Counted from the first letter of the stretch, positions 26,694-35,490 are shown. The stretch: 64,000 nucleotides of DNA from Bog-473 sp049513455 (GCA_049513455.1 JBEKWB010000021.1:6946-70945); one strand, 5' to 3'. Notes: generated by a model not told the origin, from the letters alone. A program made the numbers and translations.

Positions 26694-27752
26694 TCAGCTC
26701 TCGATGCCGAAGATCTCCCCCAACTCGGCCGGCAGGGGACTGTCGAGCTGCGCGTACGTGCACGACGCTGGTGTTCTGTCCGGCCGCAATCGCTTCAATG
26801 ACGTGGCGTGCCGGAACCGGTCACCTTGAAGGTGGTCGTAGCTCACCTCGGCCACCAGTTCCGGTTGCAACGGTTCCCACGACAGGTCCTTTCCCGCGCT
26901 CCATCGACTCGGTCCTCCCGGGAGGCGCTGACCGGGGTCACCTTCGGCAATCCACGGATGGTCGCCTCCTGCCCTCAGGCGGTGCGGCCTGAGGACGTCC
27001 ACCAACTCGGCTCGCCGGGCGACACTGAACCCGGAGGCAACCCCCACATGGTGCAAGACGCCGGCATCGTCGAACAAGCCCAGGAGCAGCGATCCGACGC
27101 CTCCGTCCTTGTGAGTGCGAAAGCCGCCCACGACACAGTCCGCCGTGCGTTCGTGCTTGACCTTCATCATCACCCGCTTGTTGGGCTGATAGCGCAGATC
27201 ATCGGCCTTGGCCATCACCCCGTCGAGACCCGCACCCTCGAAACGCGAGAACCAGTCTCGGGCCACGACCGGACTGGTGGTCGTCGGTGTCACATGTATG
27301 GGTGCTTGCGCGCTCCGAAGCGCCTCCTGCAGCTGCGCACGCCGGGTTGCGAACGGCTCTTCCCGCAGATCGTGATCGCCGATCGCCAACAGATCGAAGG
27401 CGACGAAGGACGCGGGTGTGGTCCGGGACAGATGCAGCACCCGGGACTCCGCCGGATGTATCCGCTGGGACAACGCATCGAAATCCAGACCTGAGGGTCC
27501 GGCGATCACGATCTCACCGTCCAGGACGCATCGATCCGGAATGTTGGCCAGCAGCGACCCGATCAGCTCGGGGAAGTACCGGTCGAGAGGCTTCTCGTTG
27601 CGACTACCCAGCACGACGGCCGCGCCGTCTCGAAAGACGATGCACCGGAACCCATCCCATTTCGGTTCGTAGAAGAGCCCGTCGCTGACGGGAAGCTCAC
27701 GAACCAGCTTGGCCAGCATGGGGGCCAGCGGGGGCGTGACGGGGAGGCTCAT
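26694..27752 (-). CDS. ATP-dependent DNA ligase (LigC/LigD-ligase type)
   Basis: This 352-residue nucleotidyltransferase has adenylation motif I EPKWDGFRC with the catalytic Lys, motif III GEIVI, motif IIIa SFVAFDLLAIG, motif IV LDGVMAKAD and motif V VMMKVKHERTADCVVGGF. An OB-fold domain then runs to about residue 320. It seals nicks using ATP and is the type that works in bacterial non-homologous end joining or base-excision repair. Its ATG overlaps the PHP-gene stop by four bases (27749-27752). No Ku gene is in the window. Confidence 0.9.
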   Translation of the reverse strand: MSLPVTPPLAPMLAKLVRELPVSDGLFYEPKWDGFRCIVFRDGAAVVLGSRNEKPLDRYFPELIGSLLANIPDRCVLDGEIVIAGPSGLDFDALSQRIHPAESRVLHLSRTTPASFVAFDLLAIGDHDLREEPFATRRAQLQEALRSAQAPIHVTPTTTSPVVARDWFSRFEGAGLDGVMAKADDLRYQPNKRVMMKVKHERTADCVVGGFRTHKDGGVGSLLLGLFDDAGVLHHVGVASGFSVARRAELVDVLRPHRLRAGGDHPWIAEGDPGQRLPGGPSRWSAGKDLSWEPLQPELVAEVSYDHLQGDRFRHATSLKRLRPDRTPASCTYAQLDSPLPAELGEIFGIES

Positions 27753-28762
27753 TGGCTATGGCTCGCGGTCCAGGCCAAAAAATCCTCCATGGGCAGGGCG
27801 TTCATGATGCGCTCCACCGGCACTTCGGCCGACGCGGCCTTCTCGCAACCGAAGCGCTGCCATTCGAGCTGTCCGGGTGCATGGGCGTCGGTGTCCACTG
27901 TAAGCACGCAGTTCAGGGAAAGGGCGAGCGACAGGAGGTCCTCCGGCGGATCCAGACGGTCCGGTCGCGAGTTGATCTCGACGGCTGTGCCGGTTCGGGC
28001 GCACGCCGCGAAGACGGCTTCCGCGTCGAAGCTCGACGGCGGACGCCCTCGACCGACGACGATGCGACCGGTGCAATGGCCCAAAATATCGGTGTGCGGG
28101 CTCTCGATGGCCCGCAGCATTCGCTCCGTCATCGCCGGTGCCTCCATCCGGAGCTTGGAGTGCACGCTCGCCACGACGACATCGAGTTGCGCCAGCAGCT
28201 CGTCCTCCTGGTCGAGCGAACCGTCCTCGAGGATGTCGACCTCAATTCCGGTCAGTATGCGAAACGGCGCCAGCTCCTCGTTCAATTCATCGACAACCAA
28301 GAGCTGCTGGCGCAGCCGCTCGGCGTTGAGCCCATGGGCCACCGTCAGGCGGGGACTGTGATCGGTCAGGGCCCAATAGACGTGGCCCAACTCCTTGGCC
28401 GCCTCGGCCATCTCCCGAATCGGGCTGCCACCGTCCGACCAGTCCGAGTGGCTGTGGCAGTCACCCTGCAGGAGTTCGAAGATGCCCGCCGCGCCGTCGC
28501 TCATCTCCGGAACCTCGGTCGCTTCCAGCTTCTGGAGATACGTCGGTGTGGTCCCGGCCAAGGCTTCCGTGATGACCTGTGCACTCGTCTTTCCAACTTG
28601 GGGGATCTTCTGCAGCCGGGCGGGGGGCATCGCCGCCAGGTCGTCGACGGAGAGGTCGGCGATGGCGGTGGCCGCGTTGCGAAAGGCGCGCACCTTGTAG
28701 GTCTCTGCCCCGTCCCGCTCGAGCAGGTAGGCGATGCGGCGCAACGCGAAAGCCGGTTCCAT
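27749..28762 (-). CDS. PHP-domain protein with N-terminal helix-hairpin-helix region (PolX-C-terminal-like)
   Basis: This 337-residue protein combines a helix-hairpin-helix DNA-binding N-terminus (RIAYLLERDGAETYKVRAF, then LQKIPQVGKTSAQVI) with a PHP phosphoesterase domain. The PHP part has GDCHSHSDWSDG, ALTDHSPRL, ILTGIEVDIL, VASVHSKL, HTDILGHCTGR and TVDTDAHAP. These are the metal-binding His/Asp sets of the PHP part of bacterial DNA polymerase X, which carries 3'-5' exonuclease or AP-endonuclease activity. The polymerase palm is absent. Encoded between a LigD-type polymerase and a ligase, it may supply the end-processing nuclease; this role is inferred from context. Confidence 0.88.
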   Translation of the reverse strand: MEPAFALRRIAYLLERDGAETYKVRAFRNAATAIADLSVDDLAAMPPARLQKIPQVGKTSAQVITEALAGTTPTYLQKLEATEVPEMSDGAAGIFELLQGDCHSHSDWSDGGSPIREMAEAAKELGHVYWALTDHSPRLTVAHGLNAERLRQQLLVVDELNEELAPFRILTGIEVDILEDGSLDQEDELLAQLDVVVASVHSKLRMEAPAMTERMLRAIESPHTDILGHCTGRIVVGRGRPPSSFDAEAVFAACARTGTAVEINSRPDRLDPPEDLLSLALSLNCVLTVDTDAHAPGQLEWQRFGCEKAASAEVPVERIMNALPMEDFLAWTASHSQ

Positions 28763-28766
28763 GGAT

Positions 28767-29774
28767 TCAGGCTTTCCTGGCGCGACTCGGCGCCACCCGG
28801 GAGGGCTCGTCGGGTTGTTTGGGGTATTCCGGCGGCCACGGAGCGTCGTGGAGGCCGTTGGCCCGATCGCGCTCTGCCATGGCCAGCAGCGGGAGAAGGG
28901 ACTGGGGCTCGTCGGCCATGTGCATCCAGGGGTCGCCTCTTCGACGAACCAACTCGGGCACCGTGGCGATCGTCAGTTCATCGGGGTCGATCGAGTCGAT
29001 CTCATCCCAGAGCAACGGCGTCGATACCTGCCCCCCCGCCCTGGGACGGGCGAACCAGGCGCCAAAGACGGTCTTGTGCGGGGCATTCTGATTGAAATCG
29101 ACAAAAACGCGCTCGCCCCGCTCCTCCTTCCACCACTGGGCCGTAATCAGATCGGGATGCCGACGCTCGAGTTCTCGAGCCAAGGCGATGGCGCCCGCAC
29201 GGACCTCGAAGCTGTCCCACGCCGACTCGAGACGCACGTAGACGTGGATTCCTCGATTACCCGAGGTCTTGGCGTATCCCGTTATACCGAGCTCAATGAG
29301 TAACGATCGCACATGCCCCGCGGCGATCCGGACCGCATCGAACGAGACGCCAGGCTGGGGATCCAGGTCGATGCGCAGCTCGTCCGCGTGGGCCGGGTCG
29401 TCCGCCCGGTACGGCCACAAATGTAACCCCAGGCACCCCAGGTTCACCGCCCAGAGGACGTGCGCGACGTCTGCTACGACGAGTGCGTTCGACTTGGTTC
29501 CGTTCGGCGTCGTGACATCCGTCGTCTGCAACCAGCTCGGAGCGTTCTGAGGCACACGCTTCTGAAAGAAGGAGTTTCCCCCCGCACCCTCGGGGAATCG
29601 TTGCAACATGGCCGGTCGGCCGGTCGCGGTCACATCGAGAGCGGCGGCCATCTCCACGTAGTAAGCGGCCAGGTCGAACTTGGTGGCGCCGAGCTCGGGA
29701 AAGTACACCTTGTCCGGGCTCGAAATCTCGACCGTGCGCGACGGAGTGTCGATGGATCGCCTTTCCGACGCCAT
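28767..29774 (-). CDS. LigD-type DNA polymerase/primase domain protein
   Basis: This 335-residue stand-alone polymerase domain of the archaeo-eukaryotic primase superfamily has SPDKVYFPELGATKFDLAAYY, GGNSFFQKRVP, the catalytic DELRIDLDPQPG, and TSGNRGIHVYV. FVDFNQNAPHKTVFGAW, which lines the active site, follows. Such proteins fill gaps and add nucleotides during NHEJ or excision repair. It is the first gene of a repair operon, with four bases to the PHP gene. ATG 29774 is the first start of the domain. The ligase that in LigD is fused on the same chain is here a separate gene. Confidence 0.9.
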   Translation of the reverse strand: MASERRSIDTPSRTVEISSPDKVYFPELGATKFDLAAYYVEMAAALDVTATGRPAMLQRFPEGAGGNSFFQKRVPQNAPSWLQTTDVTTPNGTKSNALVVADVAHVLWAVNLGCLGLHLWPYRADDPAHADELRIDLDPQPGVSFDAVRIAAGHVRSLLIELGITGYAKTSGNRGIHVYVRLESAWDSFEVRAGAIALARELERRHPDLITAQWWKEERGERVFVDFNQNAPHKTVFGAWFARPRAGGQVSTPLLWDEIDSIDPDELTIATVPELVRRRGDPWMHMADEPQSLLPLLAMAERDRANGLHDAPWPPEYPKQPDEPSRVAPSRARKA

Positions 29775-30092
29775 CTTACCGGGGACGTGTCGGATCCAGC
29801 CCGCCTCGGCTGAACCTCACTCGGGCACCGGGCCGAGCATGGTCCCACGATCGCGGTCCGCACCGCGAGGAACTCGGCACTCGCAGTTCCTGCACATTTC
29901 GGTACACGTGAAGGGCACTTTCCTCGCTCAGTTGCCGCCAACTATAGCCACCGGCCTCACCCCGGACGGGTGGACGCGAGAGCCTGGGCGGCACTTTTCG
30001 CGTCGTGCGCAATCGGGGTGGGAAACAGGGTTCGTGCTCACCCGCGCTAGCGTTCCACCTTCTCACTCACGATGACGATAAGGGGACGCAAA
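29775..30092. other. Divergent intergenic region, no gene seen
   Basis: About 320 bases lie between the divergent repair operon and the DoxX gene. Only short unsupported frames are present. The region should hold both promoters, but I see no convincing -35/-10 pair and no LexA box here. Confidence 0.5.
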
Positions 30093-30650
30093 ATGAGCGT
30101 CAGAGAAAAGGACTTCGCCGCACTGGTACTCCGGGCGGCAATCGGACCGATGTTGATTGCCCACGGCACGAACAAGGTCTTCGGAGCCGGCGGTCTCGAG
30201 GGAACCACCGGCTGGTTCGACTCGCTCGGGCTCCAGCCGGCTCACGTCCACGCCCGGATGGCCGCGGCCACCGAGATCGGGGCGGGGGCGCTCATCACGC
30301 TGGGAGCGGGCAATCCGCTCCCGAGTGCGGCTGTCGTCGGCTTGATGGCCACCGCTGCCGCGACGGACCACCGGGGCAAGGGCTTCTTCGTGTTCAAGGG
30401 CGGATGGGAGTACACCGCCGTGGTTGCGGCGGCGGCGACGGCCCTCGCTGCCCTGGGCAACGGCAGATGGTCCGTCGATCGGCTTCTGCGCCGGAAGTCC
30501 CGGAGTGGAGCGGGCAGTGCCCTCGGAGCGGCAGCCCTCGGCGTCGTCTCTGCGGCGGCGTTGCTGGCCGCCTCGTACCGGCCCGACGAGAAGGAATCCG
30601 AGCCCGCCACAGAGAGCGATGCCGCACCTGTCGACGACGGGGAGGAGTAG
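30093..30650 (+). CDS. DoxX family membrane protein
   Basis: This 185-residue protein has four membrane helices in the DoxX arrangement: ALVLRAAIGPMLIAHGTNKVFG, a central GLMATAAAT helix, and FVFKGGWEYTAVVAAAATALAALG with the WE/Y pair characteristic of the family. A fifth hydrophobic stretch and an acidic tail follow. DoxX proteins are linked to quinone- or thiol-related redox functions, not firmly defined. ATG 30093 is chosen over 30072 because AAGGGGAC precedes it. Confidence 0.82.
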   Translation: MSVREKDFAALVLRAAIGPMLIAHGTNKVFGAGGLEGTTGWFDSLGLQPAHVHARMAAATEIGAGALITLGAGNPLPSAAVVGLMATAAATDHRGKGFFVFKGGWEYTAVVAAAATALAALGNGRWSVDRLLRRKSRSGAGSALGAAALGVVSAAALLAASYRPDEKESEPATESDAAPVDDGEE

Positions 30651-30822
30651 GGCGCACCCGTGATCTGCCCACCCACGGGGGGGTAGCACCCGCTCCAGCA
30701 GGCTCAACGTGCTCGGCTCGGGCTTTCAGTGTCCGGCGTATCGCAAGAGTTGCAGACCGATTGCTGTTCGTGAAATGCGATCCCGCTACATCTGTTAATC
30801 AGATGGGACAGAGCAAATTGAT

Positions 30823-30850
30823 TTGTTTTAGAGATGAGACCCGCTATACT
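30823..30850 (+). promoter_or_regulatory. Sigma-70-type promoter of the cNMP-binding protein gene
   Basis: TTGTTT (30823-30828) and TATACT (30845-30850) are separated by 16 bases in a locally AT-rich patch, which is unusual for this GC-rich window. They lie 43 bases upstream of the ATG at 30893. The match to the housekeeping consensus is good on the -10 side. Confidence 0.6.
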
Positions 30851-30892
30851 TGTGGCATGCGAGTTTTAGGCCACAGAGAGGAGCGCTCCACC

Positions 30893-31330
30893 ATGGATAC
30901 GCCACGAGAAATTGACATCGCAGACCTTGAACTGTTTGCGGACTGCACCAAGGCGGAGCTGCGGCAGATCCGCTCGCTGACCACTTACCTGCGGATTCCC
31001 AAGGACCGCGTGCTCATCCGGGAAGGCAGCCGGGCTCAGGAGTTCATCATCATCAACAGCGGGTCGGCCCGTGTCTCACGTGAGACCGACGACGGCGTCA
31101 CCACCGTGGCGGACGTGGGCAGCGGTGAGTTCTTGGGCGAGATGTCCCTCCTGACCGGGTCACCCCGCAATGCCACCGCTACCGCCACCACGGACCTCGG
31201 AGTGCTGGTCAGCTCGGCCAGCGAGTTCCGGTCGATCCTGCGAATTGCTCCCACCGTGGCGGACAAGGTGTTCCACACCTCGATGGAGCGGGCTGCGACT
31301 GTGGAGCTCGGCCCTGCCGTCGCGGCCTGA
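30893..31330 (+). CDS. Stand-alone cyclic nucleotide-binding domain protein (Crp-like sensor without HTH)
   Basis: This 145-residue protein is almost entirely a cyclic nucleotide-binding beta-roll. It has LELFADCTKAELRQI, RVLIREGSRAQEFIIINSGSA, GSGEFLGEMSLLTGSPRNATATA (phosphate-binding cassette with Glu and Arg/Ser) and LGVLVSSASEF. There is no DNA-binding domain, so it is more likely an allosteric partner or sensor than a transcription factor. ATG 30893 follows GAGAGGAG. A convincing promoter lies just upstream. Confidence 0.85.
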   Translation: MDTPREIDIADLELFADCTKAELRQIRSLTTYLRIPKDRVLIREGSRAQEFIIINSGSARVSRETDDGVTTVADVGSGEFLGEMSLLTGSPRNATATATTDLGVLVSSASEFRSILRIAPTVADKVFHTSMERAATVELGPAVAA

Positions 31331-31342
31331 GGCGAAAGGGAA

Positions 31343-31362
31343 GGGCACGCCCTCGGGTGCCC
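31343..31362. terminator. Weak bidirectional hairpin between convergent genes
   Basis: GGGCAC (31343-31348) pairs with GTGCCC (31357-31362) across an eight-base loop, followed by GAAAAACT. It sits between the end of the cNMP-binding gene and the convergent DinB-fold gene. The stem is short, so terminator function is only probable. Confidence 0.4.
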
Positions 31363-31375
31363 GAAAAACTGGCTG

Positions 31376-31903
31376 TCAGCCGCCGGGCGTTGTGACATCC
31401 CACACGTGATGAATGGGATCGTGGACCATGTAGCGCGCGATGGAGTCGACGGTGAACCGCGCGCCGTCGCTTCGACGCCCCGGGCGGTGCTGATCAGAGG
31501 GCGACACACCTTTTAACCGGATCGCCAGCGCCTCAGCGGCGATGACGAGTTGGTCGACCACGACGGTCGGGTCCTGCTCCTCGTAGCGATCGCTGATCGC
31601 CGAGGCATCTTGGTCCCAATTCGGAAACAGCGGGCTCCACTGGGTCAACATGAGAGAGATCCGATGGTCAAAACGGTCGTACACATCGCGGACGTGGCAG
31701 GCGTACTCCAACGGTGACCAAACCGCAGGGTCAGGTCGACCCGGGTGGATGGCCCCGTCTTCGAGGAGCTGTTGCCACCGCAAGGCATTCCCCCGCACGA
31801 GTTCCGGTACCGCGTTGACAGCGCAGGTGTTCGCGTCGAACCCGCAGTCAGGGCAGCTCCGGTCCAGGACCCATGTCCAGTCCTTGTCGTCAGGGACGAT
31901 CAC
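31376..31903 (-). CDS. DinB-superfamily (putative metal-dependent) protein
   Basis: This 175-residue four-helix protein has WTWVLDRSCPDCGFDA near the start, WSPLEYACHVRDVYDRFDHRI with the first metal-type His, and ARYMVHDPIHHVWDV with further His residues near the C-terminus. The three-His pattern matches the DinB/YfiT superfamily that includes bacillithiol/mycothiol transferases. Its substrate is unknown. A second DinB-fold gene lies 40 bases upstream on the same strand, suggesting a two-gene unit. Confidence 0.82.
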   Translation of the reverse strand: MIVPDDKDWTWVLDRSCPDCGFDANTCAVNAVPELVRGNALRWQQLLEDGAIHPGRPDPAVWSPLEYACHVRDVYDRFDHRISLMLTQWSPLFPNWDQDASAISDRYEEQDPTVVVDQLVIAAEALAIRLKGVSPSDQHRPGRRSDGARFTVDSIARYMVHDPIHHVWDVTTPGG

Positions 31904-31943
31904 CTGACCAACGCCCGCGCTTCCTCCACCAAGACCGGCACGC

Positions 31944-32450
31944 TCAACGCCGCTGGAGGATTCCTCGCACGTATGCGGCCTGCCCGGCGTGCTGGAGGTC
32001 GTCGGCGATGACGCTCACCAGTCGAACGCTCATCGTCACCGGAGGATCCCAATGTCGGTCCACCACTCGGTCGAGTTCCGCTTCGGCAAGACCGCCGACG
32101 AATCGCAGCGTCCTCTGGTGCACCTCCTCGAAATAGCCGAGCAGCATCTGCGCGTCGGCGATAACGGCCGCCACGTCTTCGGGGCCATGCCCGTAGCCGG
32201 TATCGGCATCATCGAGCGGCAGGGCGAACCGCTCGGCCCACCCGCCGGCCTTCCAGACCTGCTTGCCTCCGTCCAGACCGGCTACGTGATCGTCCTGTAT
32301 ACGGGTCAGATGCCATACGAGCCAGGCGATCGAATTGGACTCGGGATCGGGACGGAATGCCAACTCTTCTCGCGAGAGCCCATTGACCGCCGGATGCACC
32401 GCATCGCGGACCCTTTCGAAAGCATCCGCCAAGATATCGCTGCTCGTCAT
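31944..32450 (-). CDS. DUF664 / DinB-fold protein (mycothiol-dependent enzyme family)
   Basis: This 168-residue DinB-fold protein has ESNSIAWLVWHLTRIQDDHVAG with the metal-site HLxRxxD pattern and DDLQHAGQAAYVRGI, the usual C-terminal His block of DUF664. Members are thought to use mycothiol or another thiol for transferase reactions, which fits an actinobacterial host. ATG 32450 follows AGGAGGGC. It precedes the other DinB-fold gene. Confidence 0.85.
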   Translation of the reverse strand: MTSSDILADAFERVRDAVHPAVNGLSREELAFRPDPESNSIAWLVWHLTRIQDDHVAGLDGGKQVWKAGGWAERFALPLDDADTGYGHGPEDVAAVIADAQMLLGYFEEVHQRTLRFVGGLAEAELDRVVDRHWDPPVTMSVRLVSVIADDLQHAGQAAYVRGILQRR

Positions 32451-32637
32451 CGATGCCCTCCTCTTTTTGCGGTATGCGGTCTCACTCAGATTTGTTCCCA
32501 GGGGCGCATCAACTTGCGAGCCTACTCACCGTTGCCGCTTCTCAGATCCGCTCCAGGGGTCGGTGTCGGTGACCCTGACGGCGCATCGAGCGGGCCTCCT
32601 CTCTGGGGGGACCCAAGAGCTTCATTAGGATCCGCCC

Positions 32638-33039
32638 ATGGCATCCGGAGGCATCCCTTTCCTCGAAGAGGGGATCGAGTGTGTCTGCGTGGACAGCGCA
32701 GACCCGTCGGCGTTGGCCGCGTGGTGGCAGCGGCTCGTGGGCGGAGAGGTGCACATCGACACCGACGGCGACGTGGCACTGCGAACCGGGAATGTCCGTT
32801 TGCTTTTCCTGGCCGTGCCGGAGTCCAAGCGTGGGAAGAACCGGTTGCATATCGACCTGCGCGCCACGAACTTCGAGTCCGCGGTTGGGGCCGCTGTCGC
32901 CCTCGGGGCTCAGCGCGCCGATGACGTCTACGACGGCCCCTGCTGGCAGGTTCTGCGGGATCCCGAAGGCAACGAGTTCTGCATCCTCCGGCCGCGGCTG
33001 GACGAAGAGTCAGGCGTCAGCGAGGGCGATTCTCCGTAG
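32638..33039 (+). CDS. VOC-family (glyoxalase/bleomycin-resistance-like) protein
   Basis: This 133-residue protein has one pair of beta-alpha-beta-beta-beta modules: IECVCVDSADPSALAAWWQRLVGGE, RLHIDLRA, and VLRDPEGNEFCILRP. The E and H positions of a divalent metal site are present. It resembles the Glyoxalase_6 subgroup, whose reactions are mostly unknown. It is the intact counterpart of the VOC half in the chimera at 23.3-23.7 kb, though not a close duplicate. The ATG is at 32638. Confidence 0.85.
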   Translation: MASGGIPFLEEGIECVCVDSADPSALAAWWQRLVGGEVHIDTDGDVALRTGNVRLLFLAVPESKRGKNRLHIDLRATNFESAVGAAVALGAQRADDVYDGPCWQVLRDPEGNEFCILRPRLDEESGVSEGDSP

Positions 33040-33210
33040 CCAACCCAGCCGTGACCACCAGTGCGGTCGCGGCCCGTCACATCAGCGATGTGCCACACAC
33101 CGCCGGGGTCGTCGGTGACTCCCAACTCAGTCTGCAATAGTTGGCATTCTGAGCGAGCGCCATGTGGCGACGCTTGGCGGCGACGCTCACGGGAGGGCAC
33201 TCACGAGCTC

Positions 33211-33630
33211 ATGGTCGATACGGATGAACTTGTCAAACTCATGCTCCGGACCTACGGAACCATTACGGTCGTCGGGGCGAGCACTGCGGCGTCGAAGGCA
33301 GCTCACTCCGTACCGGCGCACATGCAGCAACATGGATGGCGCATCATTCCGGTCAATCCGCACGCCGAAGAGATCCTCGGGGAACCTGTCTACCGCACCC
33401 TCGCCGACGTTCCCGAGCAGATCGGACTGGTCGACGTCTTCCGACCATCTCCAGCAACGGCCGATGTGGCACGCCAGGCCGTCGCGGCCGGAGCGGAGGC
33501 GCTCTGGCTCCAGCTCGGGATCAGGTCGGAGGAGGCCCGCTCGATCGCCGAGAACGCCGGGATGCTCTACGTGGAAGATCGCTGTCTCATCATTGAGCAA
33601 CGACGGTTGGGTCTCGACGCCCCGGGCTGA
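33211..33630 (+). CDS. CoA-binding protein (YccU/succinyl-CoA synthetase-like Rossmann domain)
   Basis: This 139-residue Rossmann domain has TITVVGASTAASKAAHSVPAHM, GWRIIPVNPHAEEILGEPVYRTLADVP and LVDVFRP. EALWLQLGIRSEEA and YVEDRCLIIEQRRLG follow, the whole being the CoA-binding domain family. It binds CoA or acyl-CoA and may regulate or modify acyl metabolism. ATG 33211 follows GGGAGGGCACTC. Confidence 0.88.
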   Translation: MVDTDELVKLMLRTYGTITVVGASTAASKAAHSVPAHMQQHGWRIIPVNPHAEEILGEPVYRTLADVPEQIGLVDVFRPSPATADVARQAVAAGAEALWLQLGIRSEEARSIAENAGMLYVEDRCLIIEQRRLGLDAPG

Positions 33631-33777
33631 TTCCCGTGGTCGCGGGACCGATCCGGCCAGCGCACAGCCAAGATTTATCCTCCTCATATCTTTCCTTGAC
33701 CTGGCGTACAGATCTTTGCGCTTCAATGGCTCCATGGCAAAGCCCTCAACGGGGAGGCTTCGGCCCGAGGAGACACG

Positions 33778-35439
33778 ATGATGGACGAAGGAACTGAGCA
33801 GCCGACCGCCCCGGACGGCACCCCTCAGGTGCAGCACACGACGCCACTTCCGATGCCGGGAGTGCCCGGAGGGGGTATCCCGCTCCCGCCCGTCGGCGGT
33901 TCATTTCCAGAGACCCCGCCGCCGAGCGACACACCGCTCAGCCCAACTACGCCCCCAGCCTCCGGGCCTCCGCCGATCCCTCCCGCTGGTCTTCCCTACG
34001 GCTCTTACGCGCTCGGCGCCTTGGCCGGCAACCCTCAGCTGGGTACGCCGTCGTACCCCGGGCAAGGTGGCCCACCGACCAATCCTGGCCCCTACGGCTG
34101 GGCGCCCCCTCCACCGCCACCTCACCCGGGTCAGCGCTCGGCGGGGAATCCCGGCCGCGTCGCGGCCATCATTGGAGCGGCGGCAGTGATCGCACTGGCG
34201 GCGGGAGTCGGGATCGGTCATGTGGCCTGGACGAAGAACGCCACGTCGAACTCGTCGGCCCCCGCCTCTCACTCGATCGCGCCGTCGGGCGGTTCGGGCT
34301 CGTCGGGCGGTTCGGGCTCGTCGGGCGGTTCGGGCTCGTCGGGCGGTTCGGGCTCGTTCGGTGGTTCGGGCTCGTCGGGTGGTTCGGGCTCGAGCGGCCC
34401 GAGCGATGTCTCCGCCATAGCGCAGAAGGTGGATCCCGGACTGGTTGATATCGACACCACGCTCGGGTATCAGCAGGAAGAAGCCGCGGGGACCGGCATC
34501 GTGCTGACCTCGACCGGCGAGGTGGTGACCAACAACCACGTGATCGACGGCGCCACGACCATCAGTGTCACCGATGTCGGCAACGGCAAGACCTACTCCG
34601 CCAGCGTGGTCGGCTACAACCGGACCAAGGACATCGCCGTACTGCAACTGCACGGCGCTTCGGGGCTGAACACCGCAACCATCGGCAATTCCTCTTCCGT
34701 GTCGGTGGGCGAGGACATCGTGGGCATCGGAAACGCCGGCGGGACCGGAGGGACCCCTAGCGCCGCCGGCGGCACGGTGACGGCTCTCAATCAATCGATC
34801 ACCGCCAGCGACGAGGGAGACGCCACCTCCGAGCAACTCACCGGTCTCATCGAGACCAACGCGGACATCCAGCCCGGCGACTCCGGCGGCTCGCTCGTCG
34901 ACACATCGGGAGATGTCCTCGGCATCGACACCGCGGCCTCTGCCGGATTCTCGTTCCAATCGTCGGGCCAATCCTCGGGCAACCAGGGTTACGCAATCCC
35001 GATCAACGAAGCGATCACGATCGCCAAGGAGATCGAGGCGGGAACCAGCTCGTCGACGGTCCACATCGGCGCCACCGCCTTCCTGGGTGTCGAGGTCGCG
35101 CAGTCCACATGCAGTGGGAACACGGGTGGCGGCTCCGGCTCCGGTTTCGGCTTCGGGGGCGGTGGCTTCGGCGGCGGTGGTGACTCGGGCTTCGGCAGCA
35201 ATACCTCCTCGGGGGCGTTGATCTGCTCTGTGATCACGAGCTCGCCGGCACAGGAGAGTGGGCTGGCCGAGGGTGACACCATCACCTCCCTGAATGGCCA
35301 GGCCGTCACGTCGCCCAGCACCCTCACCAACCAGCTCGAGCCCTTCCACCCCGGCGACAAGGTGACGATCGGCTGGACGGACACATCCGGCAACACACAC
35401 ACCGTCTCCGTTCAGCTTTCTTCCGGGCCGCCGCAATAA
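33778..35439 (+). CDS. Membrane-anchored HtrA/DegP-like serine protease (S1C) with PDZ domain
   Basis: This 553-residue protein has a cytoplasmic proline-rich region (1-125), one membrane helix (about 128-150), a (GSSGGS)n linker (170-208), a trypsin-like domain and a PDZ domain. The triad is His254 in TNNHVID, Asp285 in TKDIAVL and Ser369 in GDSGGS. The PDZ domain (about 430-550) contains an unusual glycine/phenylalanine-rich insertion near residues 450-475. The protease would act outside the membrane on misfolded envelope proteins. ATG 33778 follows GAGGAGACACG. The 18-bp linker DNA repeats are given separately. Confidence 0.92.
   Translation: MMDEGTEQPTAPDGTPQVQHTTPLPMPGVPGGGIPLPPVGGSFPETPPPSDTPLSPTTPPASGPPPIPPAGLPYGSYALGALAGNPQLGTPSYPGQGGPPTNPGPYGWAPPPPPPHPGQRSAGNPGRVAAIIGAAAVIALAAGVGIGHVAWTKNATSNSSAPASHSIAPSGGSGSSGGSGSSGGSGSSGGSGSFGGSGSSGGSGSSGPSDVSAIAQKVDPGLVDIDTTLGYQQEEAAGTGIVLTSTGEVVTNNHVIDGATTISVTDVGNGKTYSASVVGYNRTKDIAVLQLHGASGLNTATIGNSSSVSVGEDIVGIGNAGGTGGTPSAAGGTVTALNQSITASDEGDATSEQLTGLIETNADIQPGDSGGSLVDTSGDVLGIDTAASAGFSFQSSGQSSGNQGYAIPINEAITIAKEIEAGTSSSTVHIGATAFLGVEVAQSTCSGNTGGGSGSGFGFGGGGFGGGGDSGFGSNTSSGALICSVITSSPAQESGLAEGDTITSLNGQAVTSPSTLTNQLEPFHPGDKVTIGWTDTSGNTHTVSVQLSSGPPQ
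34287..34398 (+). repeat. 18-bp tandem repeats encoding the Gly/Ser linker of the HtrA-like protease
   Basis: About six units of GGTTCGGGCTCGTCGGGC, with minor variants (one Phe codon), encode GSGSSG-type linker. In-frame 18-bp units allow the linker length to vary without breaking the gene. It is coding repeat, not a CRISPR. Confidence 0.85.
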
Positions 35440-35490
35440 TCGCCTGGGTTGAAAGAAAAGGGCAGCGCCCCAGCCGTCGCTAGAATCGCA

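Noticed and set aside
34287..34398. Regular 18-bp repeats considered as a CRISPR array
   Set aside because: Repeats are contiguous without spacers and encode the GSSGGS linker in frame.
34269..34460. EPEPPD-type repeat peptide on the minus strand
   Set aside because: It is the antisense reading of the Gly/Ser linker repeats of the protease; no start signal.
33901..35436. A 511-codon open frame on the minus strand opposite the HtrA-like protease
   Set aside because: It is composed of Arg/Gly/Ala-rich codons with no family features, while the plus strand has a complete catalytic triad, signal region and ribosome-binding site. It is a shadow of GC-rich coding.
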